Assembly: GCA_964586155.1 (NCBI GenBank)
Contig: CAZPHC010000010.1
Span: 62,001-126,000, forward strand
DNA length: 64,000 bases
Direction of reading: 5' to 3'
Source: SXNM01 sp964586155
GTDB taxonomy: Bacteria > Myxococcota_A > UBA9042
The position numbers and the translations under genes are program-made. Numbering within the stretch: position 1 is the first letter of the stretch; the number at the start of each line of letters is the position of its first letter. A model generated the notes under the pieces. That model was given only the letters and a program-made list of their open reading frames with translations, was not told the DNA's origin and did no database searches. Below are positions 28,413 through 37,945 of this stretch, one piece after another.

Positions 28413-29360
28413 ATGAGCGACGCCAACCCCACAGCCCATATCCTGCAATCCCTGGCGGTCAACGCGGCCATCGTCATCGCCAAGGGCGTCGCCGCCGTGC
28501 TGTCCGGCTCGGGCGCGATGATGGCCGAGACGCTGCACAGCGGCGCCGACTGCGGCAACCAGGTGCTGTTGCTGCTCGGCGTGCGCCAGGCCCGTCGGCC
28601 ACCGGACGCCGACCACCCGCTCGGCTATGGCGCGGCGCTCTACTTCTGGTCGTTCGTCGTGGCGCTGCTGCTGTTCACGATGGGCGGCGTCTACTCGGTC
28701 TACGAGGGCATCCACAAGCTCGCTGCGCCCGAGCCGGTCGGCGATCTCGGCGCGGCGTTCGGCGTGCTCGGCTTCTCGCTGCTGCTCGAGGGCTGGGCGA
28801 CCTGGGGCAACCTGCGCGAGATCCACCAGCGCCGGGGCAAGCGGCCGCTGCTGCGCTACCTGCGCGACACCAAGGACAGCGATCTCATCGTGATCTTCGG
28901 CGAGAACGCGGCCGCGGTGCTCGGCCTGCTGCTGGCGATCGCCTCGCTCGGCATGGCGCTGTGGACCGGCGACGGCCGCTGGGACGCGGCCGGCAGCATC
29001 GGCGTCGGCGTCGTGTTGGTCGGCGTCGCCTGCTTCTTGGGCGTCGAGGTGCAGAGCCTGCTGGTCGGCGAGCGGGCCGACGACGAGATCGACGCGGCGG
29101 TGCACGCGACCGCGGCCGAAGATCCGCGCATCCTGTCGGCGTTCCGGCTCATCACGCTGCAGAAGGGCCCGGGCGAGGTGCTGGTCGCGGCGAAGCTGGC
29201 CCTGGCGCCGGATCTCGACACCCAGGGCGTGATCGACACGATCAACGGCTTCGAGCGGCGGCTGAAGGCGCGCTCGCCGGAGATCCGTTGGTGCTTCGTC
29301 GAGCCCGACATCCCAGACAAGGGGCGACGGCAAGGCGATGGCGCGGCGATCGAAGACTAG
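28413..29360 (+). CDS. Cation diffusion facilitator (CDF) transporter
   Basis: This 315-residue inner-membrane protein exports divalent metal (usually Zn, Fe or Mn) against protons. Six membrane helices occupy residues 12-225. The first metal-site motif is ETLHSGADCGNQ; the loop HPLGYG follows. The second site reads FGENAAAVLG, matching the ED..A form of the SLC30A9-like subfamily rather than HxxxD. A cytoplasmic ferredoxin-like domain ends the protein. Start ATG 28413 is preferred over GTG 28353. The oxyR gene follows 42 bp later on the same strand, so metal and peroxide defence may be linked. Confidence 0.93.
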   Translation: MSDANPTAHILQSLAVNAAIVIAKGVAAVLSGSGAMMAETLHSGADCGNQVLLLLGVRQARRPPDADHPLGYGAALYFWSFVVALLLFTMGGVYSVYEGIHKLAAPEPVGDLGAAFGVLGFSLLLEGWATWGNLREIHQRRGKRPLLRYLRDTKDSDLIVIFGENAAAVLGLLLAIASLGMALWTGDGRWDAAGSIGVGVVLVGVACFLGVEVQSLLVGERADDEIDAAVHATAAEDPRILSAFRLITLQKGPGEVLVAAKLALAPDLDTQGVIDTINGFERRLKARSPEIRWCFVEPDIPDKGRRQGDGAAIED

Positions 29361-29402
29361 TCCCCGCGGGCGCGGCCGGCCGACGCCAGGGCGAGAGCTG
29401 CC

Positions 29403-30383
29403 ATGACGCTGCGCGAGCTCGAGTACATCGTCGCGGTCGAGCGCGAGCGCCACTTCGGTCGCGCCGCCGCGGCCTGCTTCGTCAGCCAGCCGGCGCTGTC
29501 GACCGCGGTGCGCAAGCTCGAGGACGAGCTCGGCGTGCAGCTCTTCGAGCGCGGCACCGGCGAGATCACGCCGACGCATGCCGGCAGCGTGGTGGTCGCG
29601 GTGGCGAAGCAGGCGCTGCTGGCGGCGGCGCGCGTGGTCGAGGTGGCGCAGGCCAGCCGCGATCCGCTGACGGCGCCGCTGTCCGTCGGGCTGATCCACA
29701 CCATCGCGCCCGGGCTGCTGCCGGCGTGGATGCCGCGGATCAGCGCCCTGGCGCCGTCGCTGCCGCTGCTGCTGCACGAGGGCATGACCGACACCTTGCT
29801 GGCGCAGCTGCGCGACGGCGAGCTCGACGTCGTCATCTGCGCCGCGCCCATCGAGCTCGCGGGCCTTTCGGCCGAGCCGCTCTACGACGAGCCGATGCTG
29901 GCGGCCGCCTCGAAGCGGCATCCGTGGGCCGACGCGCCGCAGGTGCGCGCCGACGCCGTGCAGGACGAGACGTTCATCCTGCTCAGCGCCGGCAACTGCC
30001 TGCGCGACCACGTCCTGCAGGCCTGCCCGGAGCTGCAGCGCGAGCTGCACCGCCCCGGCGACGCCAGCCGCGTGCTGCGCGGCAGCTCGCTGGCGACGAT
30101 CGTGCACATGGTCCGCGCCGGCCTGGGCGTGACGCTGCTGCCGGCCAGCGTCGCCCGCAGCGAGGACTCGGCCGATCTCGTGCTGCGGCCCCTGCAGCCG
30201 CCCTCGCCGCGGCGGGTGCTGCTGGTGACGCGGCGCGGCTTCGCCCGGCCCCAAGCGACGGCGCTGCTGGCGCAGGCGGCGCGGGCGGCGGCGCTGCAAG
30301 GCGCGCTCGGCGAAGGCGTCGGCGCGCTGGACGGCGCGGTGGACGGCGCGTCCGTGGCCGAGGCCGTGACGCCGACTCGATAG
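29403..30383 (+). CDS. oxyR: OxyR peroxide-sensing LysR regulator
   Basis: This 326-residue protein has a LysR DNA-binding start (RELEYIVAVERERHFGRAAA, SQPALSTAVRKLE) and an effector domain. The redox motif AGNCLRDHVLQAC has cysteines at 199 and 208, the same numbers as the disulfide pair of E. coli OxyR, so peroxide sensing is well supported. A 20-residue Ala/Gly/Asp-rich tail is extra. A rubrerythrin, rubredoxin and flavoprotein gene series follows, with an OxyR-type site overlapping this gene's stop codon. Confidence 0.93.
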   Translation: MTLRELEYIVAVERERHFGRAAAACFVSQPALSTAVRKLEDELGVQLFERGTGEITPTHAGSVVVAVAKQALLAAARVVEVAQASRDPLTAPLSVGLIHTIAPGLLPAWMPRISALAPSLPLLLHEGMTDTLLAQLRDGELDVVICAAPIELAGLSAEPLYDEPMLAAASKRHPWADAPQVRADAVQDETFILLSAGNCLRDHVLQACPELQRELHRPGDASRVLRGSSLATIVHMVRAGLGVTLLPASVARSEDSADLVLRPLQPPSPRRVLLVTRRGFARPQATALLAQAARAAALQGALGEGVGALDGAVDGASVAEAVTPTR

Positions 30384-30416
30384 TTTCACGCTATCGGTTT
30401 CATCCAAACAATCCAT
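30380..30416 (+). promoter_or_regulatory. OxyR-type binding site upstream of rubrerythrin
   Basis: The OxyR consensus is two ATAG-N7-CTAT half sites separated by 7 bp, 37 bp in all. Here 30380-30394 is an exact ATAG-N7-CTAT, 30395-30401 is a 7-bp spacer, and 30402-30416 is a weaker half site (ATCC-N7-CCAT). The total is exactly 37 bp. It begins in the oxyR stop codon and lies 106 bp before the rubrerythrin start, in an unusually AT-rich patch. Confidence 0.6.
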
Positions 30417-30521
30417 TTCCCAAACATCGCAGCGCCGCGCATGGTGGCCTTGGTGGTGGCAGCGACGCCGCCACGAACCGACCCGGGCGACGAACGCGGC
30501 CCGGGCCCCAAGGAGTCCGCC

Positions 30522-31004
<483 letters not shown>

Positions 31005-31071
31005 GCCGACCCCAGCCGCCGGCAGCCCCGCCGGCCCCACGCGGCGCACGCCGCACGTACCGAGGAGCACC

Positions 31072-31275
31072 ATGAGCACCACGAGCACGAGTTTCCGCCG
31101 CTTCGAATGCGTCGTCTGCGGCTTCGTCTACGACGAGGCCCTCGGCCTGCCCGACGAGGGCCTCGCCCCCGGCACGCGCTGGGCCGACGTGCCCGACGAT
31201 TGGGCCTGCCCGGACTGCGGCTCCGGCAAGGACGACTTCGACATGGTCGACGTCGGTCCGAGCGAGGGCGCGTGA
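31072..31275 (+). CDS. Rubredoxin
   Basis: This 67-residue protein has a single FeS4 iron site: CVVCGFVYDE and CPDCGSGKDDF give the two CxxC knuckles, with GTRWADVPDDW between them. It should carry electrons between the flavoprotein encoded next and rubrerythrin. GAGGAG-like sequence precedes ATG 31072. Its TGA shares one base with the next gene's ATG (TGATG). Confidence 0.96.
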   Translation: MSTTSTSFRRFECVVCGFVYDEALGLPDEGLAPGTRWADVPDDWACPDCGSGKDDFDMVDVGPSEGA

Positions 31276-32513
31276 TGGCCGAGCAACCGGGCGTCGTCAT
31301 CGTCGGCTCTGGCCTCGCCGGCTGGAGCGTGGCCCGCGAGCTGCGCAAACGCGACGCCGACGTGCCGATCACCCTCGTCAGCCGCGACGGCGGCGAGGTC
31401 TACGCCAAGCCGACGCTCTCGTCGGCCCTGGGCGAGGGCAAGGAGCCCGAGGCGCTGGTGCAGAAGCCCGGCGCCGACGAGGCGGCTCGCCTCGGCCTGA
31501 CGCTGCTGGCGCGGACCGGGATCGCGGCCATCGACGTGCAGCGGCGCTCACTGCAGACCAGCGCCGGCCCGCTCGCCTACCGCGACCTCGTGCTGGCGCT
31601 GGGCGCCGATCCGATCGCGCCGGCGTCGATGCGACCGAGCGCCGAGGCAGGCACGACGGGCAAGGTCTGGCAGGTCAACGATCTGGACGACTACCGCGGC
31701 TTTCGGGCCGCGTTGCAGGCCGCGGGGGCAAAGGCGCAGGCCCGGGGCGAGGCCGGGGCGCGGGTGGTCGTGGTCGGCGGCGGCCTGGTCGGCGTCGAGT
31801 TCGCCCATGACCTCGCGAGCGGCGGCCACGCGGTTGAGGTCGTCGAGCTGGCGCCGTCGCTGCTGAACCGGCTGCTGCCGGCCGAGCTCGGCGCGCTGCT
31901 GGCCGAGGGCCTGGCGCCGATGGGCATCCGCTTCCACCTCGGCGCGGGGGTACAGTCGATCCGCAGCGAGGCGGCCGACGCGCCGGTCGTGGTGACGCTC
32001 GGCGAGGGCGTCGCGTTGCAGGCCGACCTGGTCGTGCTCGCGCTCGGCCTGGCGCCGCGGGTCGCCCTGGCCCGCGACGCCGGCATCGTCGTCGGCCGCA
32101 GCATCGCCGTCGACGCCCTGCTGCGCACCAGCGCGGCGCACGTCTACGCGCTCGGCGATTGCGCCGAGATCGCGGGCGTGTGGCGCCCCTTCGTCGCGCC
32201 GATCCTGGTCGCGGCGCGCGCGCTGGGCGCGACCTTGGCCGGGCAGCCGACCGAGGTCCACTTCCCGCCGATGCCGGTGGTGGTCAAGACGCCGACGATG
32301 CCGACGCTGGTGCTGCCAGCGCCGCCCGGCGTCGACGGGCGCTGGGAGATCGAGCGCGTCGACGGCGGCGGCGTCGGCCTGCTGCGCGGCGCGGACGGCG
32401 CCCTGCTCGGCTTTGGCCTGGTCGGCGCCGGCACGGCGCGGCGGCAAGAGCTGCTCAAGCAGGTGCAGGCGCAGGCCCAAGCGGCCAAGAGCGCAGCAGC
32501 GGCGGCCGCCTGA
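31275..32513 (+). CDS. FAD/NAD(P)-dependent rubredoxin reductase-like flavoprotein
   Basis: This encodes 412 residues. It has two Rossmann dinucleotide folds, VIVGSGLAGWSVARELRK at the start for FAD and VVVVGGGLVGVEFAHDLASG near 166 for NAD(P)H. The late VYALGDCAEIAG motif also contacts FAD. The closest general family is NADH:rubredoxin reductase. The C-terminus ends in an Ala/Gln-rich tail. TGATG coupling to the rubredoxin gene supports an electron chain NAD(P)H to flavoprotein to rubredoxin to rubrerythrin. Confidence 0.92.
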   Translation: MAEQPGVVIVGSGLAGWSVARELRKRDADVPITLVSRDGGEVYAKPTLSSALGEGKEPEALVQKPGADEAARLGLTLLARTGIAAIDVQRRSLQTSAGPLAYRDLVLALGADPIAPASMRPSAEAGTTGKVWQVNDLDDYRGFRAALQAAGAKAQARGEAGARVVVVGGGLVGVEFAHDLASGGHAVEVVELAPSLLNRLLPAELGALLAEGLAPMGIRFHLGAGVQSIRSEAADAPVVVTLGEGVALQADLVVLALGLAPRVALARDAGIVVGRSIAVDALLRTSAAHVYALGDCAEIAGVWRPFVAPILVAARALGATLAGQPTEVHFPPMPVVVKTPTMPTLVLPAPPGVDGRWEIERVDGGGVGLLRGADGALLGFGLVGAGTARRQELLKQVQAQAQAAKSAAAAAA

Positions 32514-32520
32514 GCCGAGC

Positions 32521-32540
32521 GGGCCGCGGCTTCGGCCCGT
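32521..32540. terminator. GC hairpin between convergent genes, possible bidirectional terminator
   Basis: CGGGCCG (32521-32527) and CGGCCCG (32534-32540) form a perfect 7-bp stem with a six-base loop. It lies in the 43-bp gap between convergent genes. No T-tract follows on either strand, so intrinsic termination is uncertain. Confidence 0.35.
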
Positions 32541-32556
32541 GCGGGGACGTCGGCTG

Positions 32557-35500
32557 CTACTTGCTCACCGGCGGCAGCCAGGCGCAGGTCCAGTCGAACT
32601 GGCAGAGGTCGAAGTCGACCTCGGTGCCGTGGCTGGCCATGTAGCGCACCATGACGTTGATCAGCAGCGAGCCGAGGTCGAAGGCCTTGGTCGGCGACGG
32701 CACCGGGAAGCCGTGCGTGCCGGACGGCGTCATGTTCGGGAACAGGATGCCGCTCCTGCCACCAACCTTGGCGTCGTTGTCGCGCAGCAGGCGCAGCGGC
32801 GGGTCGAGCCGGGGCTGGTCGAAGCCGTCGCCAGCGGCGACCAGGGCCGCGAGGTTGTCGACGTCGAAGAGCACGCCCTTGCCGGCCTTGTCGACGTGGC
32901 GGTTGGTGCCCTCGACGCCCTCGACCAGGCCGACGTCCACCAGCAGCTGCTGGATCGTCTTGCCATAGCGCGGGTCGACGTCGCGGTAGTTGATCAGGCC
33001 GGCGGCGCGGGCCAAGGCGACGCCCGTGGCCGTCGGCACGCCTGAGTCGCCGAGCGTGTTCATGTAGAGGATGCGCGCGCCGACGGTCTCGCCCGTGCCG
33101 TACGTCAGGATGCGGTCCTTGTGGATGAACGGGGCCGTGTTGGCCGGATCTGCGCCGTCGAGCGCGACCTGGGCGATGCCGAGCATGCGGCGCAGCTCGG
33201 GGTTGGCGCGGCGCAGGCCAAAGCCGTCGCCGAGCGCGACCAGCGGCGAGCCGGCCGCGGTCTTCTCGCCCGCATGCGAGAACGCCTCGGCGAAGGTGTC
33301 GATGACGAAGGACGGCGTGCCGACGATCTCGCAGCCCTCGCGCTCGCGGCTGGGCAGCTCCTGGTCGAACACCGACAGGCGCAGGCGATCGCCCTTGTCG
33401 GACGACACCGCCACGCGCAGGCGGCCGTTGGGCTGGACGCGAGCGCAGCGGTACTCGCCGGAGGTGAGGTTCTGCACCACGGCGATCTTGCCCGGCGCGA
33501 GCTCCGGCACCGGCCCGACCTTGACCTCCTTGTAGTCGACGAGATCGGGGAAGGCCTGGTAGAGCGCGCCGTCGCGCACCAGCAGCAGCGGGCCCATCAT
33601 GCGCAGGATCATCGCGTCGCGGACGCCGCCGAGGGTGCTGCGGGTGCCGATCTCGCTGAGCACGCCGCCGGCGATGATCGACACCGCCGTCTCGATCTTC
33701 GGCTCGAGGCCGGCCATCAGGCTCGACATGATGCCGCCGAGCGAGCCGCCGACCATGTGCACCGGCGCGCTGCCGCCGATATCGACCGTGCCGTCGCCGT
33801 CGAAGTCGCCGGCGAGGTCGTCCTTGCCGTCACCGTTGGCGTCGCGGGCCCAGGTGCGCTCGCCGTCGAACGAGGCCAGGACGCGGCAGATCTGCATGAT
33901 GTCGACGGCGGTCTGTCGCACCACGTCGCGGGTATGGAAGATGTACGACGTCCAGAAGTCGACGCCCGAGTCGAGCTTGCCGTCGGCGTTCTGGTCCAGG
34001 GCGCGGCCGGCGAGGATCGCCTTGCCCATGCCCTCGATGCCGTTGGCCTTGAACTGCGCCAGCACCACGGCCTGCAGCGCCGGGTCGATGTCGACGCCGT
34101 GGCTGACCGCGTCGATGCCCATGGTCGCGATGCCCTGGCGGGCGAGGAAGCCGGCAAAGTTCATCGCGTCGAACTTGGTGCTGCCGTGGCCGTGGACGAA
34201 GATGGCGACCGGCGCCGGGCCCTTGCGGAACTTCGGCACCATCAGCCAGAAGTTGACGCCCTCGTGGCGGATGTAGGCCTCGCCCGTCTCGGCGTCGAGG
34301 CGCCAGACCTGGTCGGTCAGCGGCAGCTGCTTGTCGGTGGGCTTGCCGTCGGCGTCGACCTCGAAGCGCTGGAAGAACTGCGGCGAGTCGATGCTGCCGA
34401 GCGCGTGGAAGTCGATGAACGCGAAGTTGTCGAAGAAGAGCTCGAGCTCCTCTTTCTTGTTGGTGGCGCCAAACTGGGCGTAGAGGCTCTTGGCCATCGG
34501 CACGAACTGGTCGCCGGGCAGGAACGGCGCGTAGGCGCCCGCCGGCTTCTCGCGCAGCGGCATCAGGTTCATGTCCGGCGGGAACTCGTCGGCGAGGCGC
34601 TTCATCGGGCCCATGCCGTAGAGGCCGTCGCGCACGGTGACGAAGGGCTTGGTCCAGGTCTGGGTCGTGAAGGTCCAGGCGAAGGCGATGTCCTTGGCGC
34701 CCATGCCGATGGTGGCGAGGCAGCCGGGCAGCGGCGCCAGCGCGTCGGTCTGGCCGGCGTGGTTGACGAAGTCGAAGGGCGAGCGCACCGGCTGGCCCTT
34801 CTCGTCGAGCAGGTGGCGGGTCAGCACCACCGCGTAGGTGGTGCCCTCGCGCAGCGGGATCACGGGCTTGGCGATGAGGGTGTTGGTCTCGCGCTCGTAG
34901 AAGTTCAGCAGCGTGGTGTCGGTGGCGCTGCGGGTGTTCGGATGGTCGAGCACGCCGTCCATGTCGGTGTCTTCGCCGGGATCGAGCTTGCCGTTGCCGT
35001 TGAGGTCCTCTTCGACCTCCTCCATCAGCAGCTGGCTGAGGTGGCCGCGCGGATCGTCCGGGTAGTAGTCGGCGCGGTCGAGCGCGAGCGGGAAGAGGTT
35101 GGCGCCGATGTCGAGCGGCATCGCCTTGCAGCGGTCGGGCGAGTCCTTGGTGATGTCGACGACGAGCATCACGTCGTTGCTCGGATCGTAGCGATCGTTC
35201 TGCCGCGTGAGGATGTTCTCGACGTCGAGCGGGCCGTCGAAGCTGACGGAGATCGGCGCCAGCGTGCCCCAGCCGTCGATGGTGTCGAGGTCGGCGCGGG
35301 TCTTGCGCTCCCAGACGGTGGGCGCGACCAGGCTGGCGTTGACCCGGCGCAGCGTCGGCGAGTTGGCGTCGTAGCGGGTGGCGAAGTCGTTGGGCAGCGG
35401 GATCTCGGGCAACGGCCGGTGCTCGGTGTCGAACTTGACCATGGCGCCGCTGCCGGCGGGCGTCTCTGCGAGGCCGGTCGGCGGCTCGGACAAGCAGCCG

Positions 35501-35589
35501 GCGGTCGCGAGCGCGAGCACGGCGGTCGCCAACAAGGCAGACCTCCGGGACGTGGCGTGGTTGGTCAACACAAGGGTCGGGCGGGTCAT
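32557..35589 (-). CDS. Large lipoprotein of the bacterial virulence-factor-lipase type
   Basis: This 1010-residue protein starts at ATG 35589, although the open frame runs further upstream without coding character. A signal with TAGCL makes it a lipoprotein. Residues about 45-330 match the lipase N-terminal domain (EIPLPNDFATRYDANSPTLR, DGWGTLAPISVSFDG). An alpha/beta hydrolase region follows: IFVHGHGSTKFDAMNFAGF, then VGGSLGGIMSS near 612 as the GxSxG elbow. Several Asp-rich calcium loops occur (DLNGNGKLDPGEDTDMDG, DANGDGKDDLAGDFDGDG). It likely acts as a surface esterase or lipase. It is divergent from the gene at 35734. Confidence 0.88.
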   Translation of the reverse strand: MTRPTLVLTNHATSRRSALLATAVLALATAGCLSEPPTGLAETPAGSGAMVKFDTEHRPLPEIPLPNDFATRYDANSPTLRRVNASLVAPTVWERKTRADLDTIDGWGTLAPISVSFDGPLDVENILTRQNDRYDPSNDVMLVVDITKDSPDRCKAMPLDIGANLFPLALDRADYYPDDPRGHLSQLLMEEVEEDLNGNGKLDPGEDTDMDGVLDHPNTRSATDTTLLNFYERETNTLIAKPVIPLREGTTYAVVLTRHLLDEKGQPVRSPFDFVNHAGQTDALAPLPGCLATIGMGAKDIAFAWTFTTQTWTKPFVTVRDGLYGMGPMKRLADEFPPDMNLMPLREKPAGAYAPFLPGDQFVPMAKSLYAQFGATNKKEELELFFDNFAFIDFHALGSIDSPQFFQRFEVDADGKPTDKQLPLTDQVWRLDAETGEAYIRHEGVNFWLMVPKFRKGPAPVAIFVHGHGSTKFDAMNFAGFLARQGIATMGIDAVSHGVDIDPALQAVVLAQFKANGIEGMGKAILAGRALDQNADGKLDSGVDFWTSYIFHTRDVVRQTAVDIMQICRVLASFDGERTWARDANGDGKDDLAGDFDGDGTVDIGGSAPVHMVGGSLGGIMSSLMAGLEPKIETAVSIIAGGVLSEIGTRSTLGGVRDAMILRMMGPLLLVRDGALYQAFPDLVDYKEVKVGPVPELAPGKIAVVQNLTSGEYRCARVQPNGRLRVAVSSDKGDRLRLSVFDQELPSREREGCEIVGTPSFVIDTFAEAFSHAGEKTAAGSPLVALGDGFGLRRANPELRRMLGIAQVALDGADPANTAPFIHKDRILTYGTGETVGARILYMNTLGDSGVPTATGVALARAAGLINYRDVDPRYGKTIQQLLVDVGLVEGVEGTNRHVDKAGKGVLFDVDNLAALVAAGDGFDQPRLDPPLRLLRDNDAKVGGRSGILFPNMTPSGTHGFPVPSPTKAFDLGSLLINVMVRYMASHGTEVDFDLCQFDWTCAWLPPVSK

Positions 35590-35733
35590 CGTCGGCTCCG
35601 TCGCGCCACCTGCGGTGGCGACGGCGGTAGGGTCGAGCGGTTGGCCGCGCATTGCAAGCGTTCCGTGGCGGTCGACGGCGACGCCGGCGGCTGGCAGGCT
35701 GTCCTCGGTGCAGAGGCGGCGGAGGGCGCGACC

Positions 35734-37311
35734 ATGCGAGGATCGGGAGCGACGCGGCGGCTGGGCCGGCTGCGGCCGCCGGCGCTGAGGTGGACGCTGG
35801 CGCTGCTGGCGATCTGCGCCGGCTGCGGCGGCGCCGACACTGCGGGCAAGGACGGCGCGGGGATCGACAGCGCGGGCGCTGACAGCGCGGACGACGACAC
35901 CGTGGGCGTCGACAGCGCGGGCGACGACAGCGCGGGCATCGACGCGGCAGCCGACAGCGACGCCGACACGGCAGCCGACAACGACGCCGACACGGCAGCC
36001 GACAGCGACGCCGACGCCGCAGACACGGCCCCACCGACCTGCGCCAGCGACCAGGACTGCGCCGCCGACCAGCGCTGCGTCGGCGCGAGCTGCGTCGACG
36101 CGCTGCAGGTCTGGCCGAACGCCGCGAGCGCGGCCAACTCCGACCCGTGGTTGGCCAGCCACCACGCCCAGATCGTGCAGCTGCGACCGCGGATCCTGGC
36201 GCTCAACTTCGTCAACGCCAAGAGCAACGCCCAGATGCTCGCCCACCTCGACCAGCTGCGCGCCGCGATCGTCGAGATGAGCCGGCCGCGCGGCGACGTC
36301 GACGCCGCTGCGCCGCCGATGTGGCGGCCCGAGATCGCCTACGCCATCGACCTGCGCGACCAGCCGGCGCCGAAGGGCTGGCCCTACGGCAACAGCAGCC
36401 ACTACCCGCGCGAGGACCCCAAGGACGGCGTCTGGGGCTTCGACTACGAGGCGCTGTTCACCTCGGCGTTCGCCGCCAAGATGGCCATCGCCGACCCCGA
36501 CGCGCCCGGCAAGGTGCTCGACCTCTGCGCGCTGATCGACCGCGGCCTGGTGCACGAGATCTGGGTCTACGGCGACGCCGACGTGCCGGGCGACGTCAAC
36601 GCGGCCGAGATCTTGGAGCGCAAGCCGCGCTACGACGCCCAACGGGTGCGGCTGGTCGGCGAGCCGATGGACGTCTGCGCCGGCAACGGCTGCTTCGACG
36701 TCGAGGACACCTTCCCCGCCAGCTGCGACCGCACGATCCGCGTCGCCTGGGTCAACCACAGCCGCGGCCCGGGCTGCTTCCTCGAGAGCCTCTCGCACGG
36801 CTTCGAGAGCGTCGGCACCCGCAAGCCGGCGCTGATCCCGACGCTGAGCGCGGAATTCCCGGCTTTTGGCAACTTCGACCTCGACGCCAAGCACGGCACC
36901 TGGTTCCCGAGCTGGTACAGCTGCCCCTACGGCGTGCCCTGCCTGTCGTACCCGAGCGACGGCGCCGTCAGCTACGATCTCGGCGGCGGCCAGACCCAGA
37001 CGCTGCAAGGCTACGATCCGGTCTGCGGCAACGCGCATTTCGCGCCCAACGGCAAGCAGCACTACGACCTGCAGAGCGACGCCACGGTGCAGACGAGCTG
37101 CCGCGCCTTCCGCCAGGGCGGTGGCGCCGACGGCAGCGACGCCAAGGCGCCGTTCATGACCGCGGACTTCGCCGCCAACAAGGCGATCGCCCCGGACTGC
37201 ATGGGCCCGTTCCTGGTGTGGTGGTGGCAGCAGATGCCGGGCGTCGGCACCAAGGCCCAGGCCAGCGGCGGCGGAGCGATGCTGCCGTGGTTGCCGTTCT
37301 TGTACTACTGA
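35734..37311 (+). CDS. Exported protein with Asp/Ala linker and unknown cysteine-containing domain
   Basis: This 525-residue protein starts at ATG 35734, with GGAGGG 8 nt before it. The signal region ends AICAGCGG, probably a lipoprotein although the lipobox is not ideal. Residues 40-95 are an Asp/Ser/Ala linker encoded by DNA repeats. A short cysteine motif (CASDQDCAADQRCV) precedes a globular domain of about 400 residues rich in Trp, Tyr and Cys (HYPREDPKDGVWGFDYEAL, VNHSRGPGCFLESLSHGFES, ending PWLPFLYY). That domain looks like a complete secreted fold, but I do not recognise its family. Confidence 0.8.
   Translation: MRGSGATRRLGRLRPPALRWTLALLAICAGCGGADTAGKDGAGIDSAGADSADDDTVGVDSAGDDSAGIDAAADSDADTAADNDADTAADSDADAADTAPPTCASDQDCAADQRCVGASCVDALQVWPNAASAANSDPWLASHHAQIVQLRPRILALNFVNAKSNAQMLAHLDQLRAAIVEMSRPRGDVDAAAPPMWRPEIAYAIDLRDQPAPKGWPYGNSSHYPREDPKDGVWGFDYEALFTSAFAAKMAIADPDAPGKVLDLCALIDRGLVHEIWVYGDADVPGDVNAAEILERKPRYDAQRVRLVGEPMDVCAGNGCFDVEDTFPASCDRTIRVAWVNHSRGPGCFLESLSHGFESVGTRKPALIPTLSAEFPAFGNFDLDAKHGTWFPSWYSCPYGVPCLSYPSDGAVSYDLGGGQTQTLQGYDPVCGNAHFAPNGKQHYDLQSDATVQTSCRAFRQGGGADGSDAKAPFMTADFAANKAIAPDCMGPFLVWWWQQMPGVGTKAQASGGGAMLPWLPFLYY
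35947..36018. repeat. 24-bp tandem repeat, three copies, encoding the Asp/Ala linker
   Basis: Copies at 35947-35970, 35971-35994 and 35995-36018 differ by one to two bases. Each encodes AADSDADT or a close variant. Shorter 12-bp GACAGCGCGGGC-like repeats precede it (about 35868-35940). All are in frame, so copy-number change would alter only linker length. Confidence 0.9.
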
Positions 37312-37339
37312 GGCGCCCTTTGCGGCTGCGGTCTGCCGC

Positions 37340-37945
37340 TCAGCCGCGCGCGATCGCCGCGAAGTAGCCGTGGATCGCGGGGTGCGCGTCGACCGCGGCG
37401 TACAGGCCCTTCACCTTTGGGTAGCGGTCGAAGAAGCTGGCCGGGATGTGGTCGTAGGTGCCGGCGAAAAACGCCCGCAAGATCACGTAGAGCTTCAGGT
37501 CGGCGACGTGCAGCTTGTCGCCCTCGACGAAGGGCCCGACGATGCGGCCGTTGACGGTGTTGGCCCACTGCGACAGCCAGCCGGCGGCGAACGCCTCGCG
37601 CGCGGCCTGCTTGTCGGCGTCGGCCAGGCCCGGCCCCGGCATCTTGGCGCGCAGGTCCTCGACCGAATCCATCAGCGCGTCGTGCTCGGCGGCGGTCCAG
37701 GCGTCGCTCGGGTGCATGCCGTGGCTGGCGCCGACAAAGCGCAAGATCGCGTTCGAATGCGCCAGGATGCGGCCGTCGTGGGCGAGCACCGGCATGGCGC
37801 CGAACGGCGTCTGCGGCTTGTGCGCGGCCCATTGGTCGCGATTGAGGCGGTTGTCTTGGAAGGGCACGCCGGCGGCGGTCAGCGCGAGGCGGCACTCGAG
37901 GCCGCGCGAGCCGTGGAAGTCGAAGTAGGTCAGGGTCGTGGACAT
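37340..37945 (-). CDS. Glutathione S-transferase family protein
   Basis: This 201-residue cytosolic protein has a thioredoxin-like N-terminal domain (LTYFDFHGSRGLECRLAL, FGAMPVLAHDGRILAHSNAI) with the SNAI glutathione-contact motif. Its helical C-terminal domain ends YPKVKGLYAAVDAHPAI. The pattern is closest to sigma-like and nu-like bacterial GSTs. It starts at ATG 37945. The substrate is unknown. It is convergent with the gene at 35734, with a 28-bp gap. Confidence 0.92.
   Translation of the reverse strand: MSTTLTYFDFHGSRGLECRLALTAAGVPFQDNRLNRDQWAAHKPQTPFGAMPVLAHDGRILAHSNAILRFVGASHGMHPSDAWTAAEHDALMDSVEDLRAKMPGPGLADADKQAAREAFAAGWLSQWANTVNGRIVGPFVEGDKLHVADLKLYVILRAFFAGTYDHIPASFFDRYPKVKGLYAAVDAHPAIHGYFAAIARG

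Noticed and set aside
33121..35733. Possible 871-residue N-terminal extension of the gene at 35734
   Set aside because: It is antisense to the lipase-like gene, and the ATG at 35734 has a ribosome site and signal peptide.
35590..37062. Possible 490-residue N-terminal extension of the lipase-like protein
   Set aside because: The frame is open, but the product there is low-complexity and antisense to the gene at 35734. The lipoprotein signal at ATG 35589 marks the real start.
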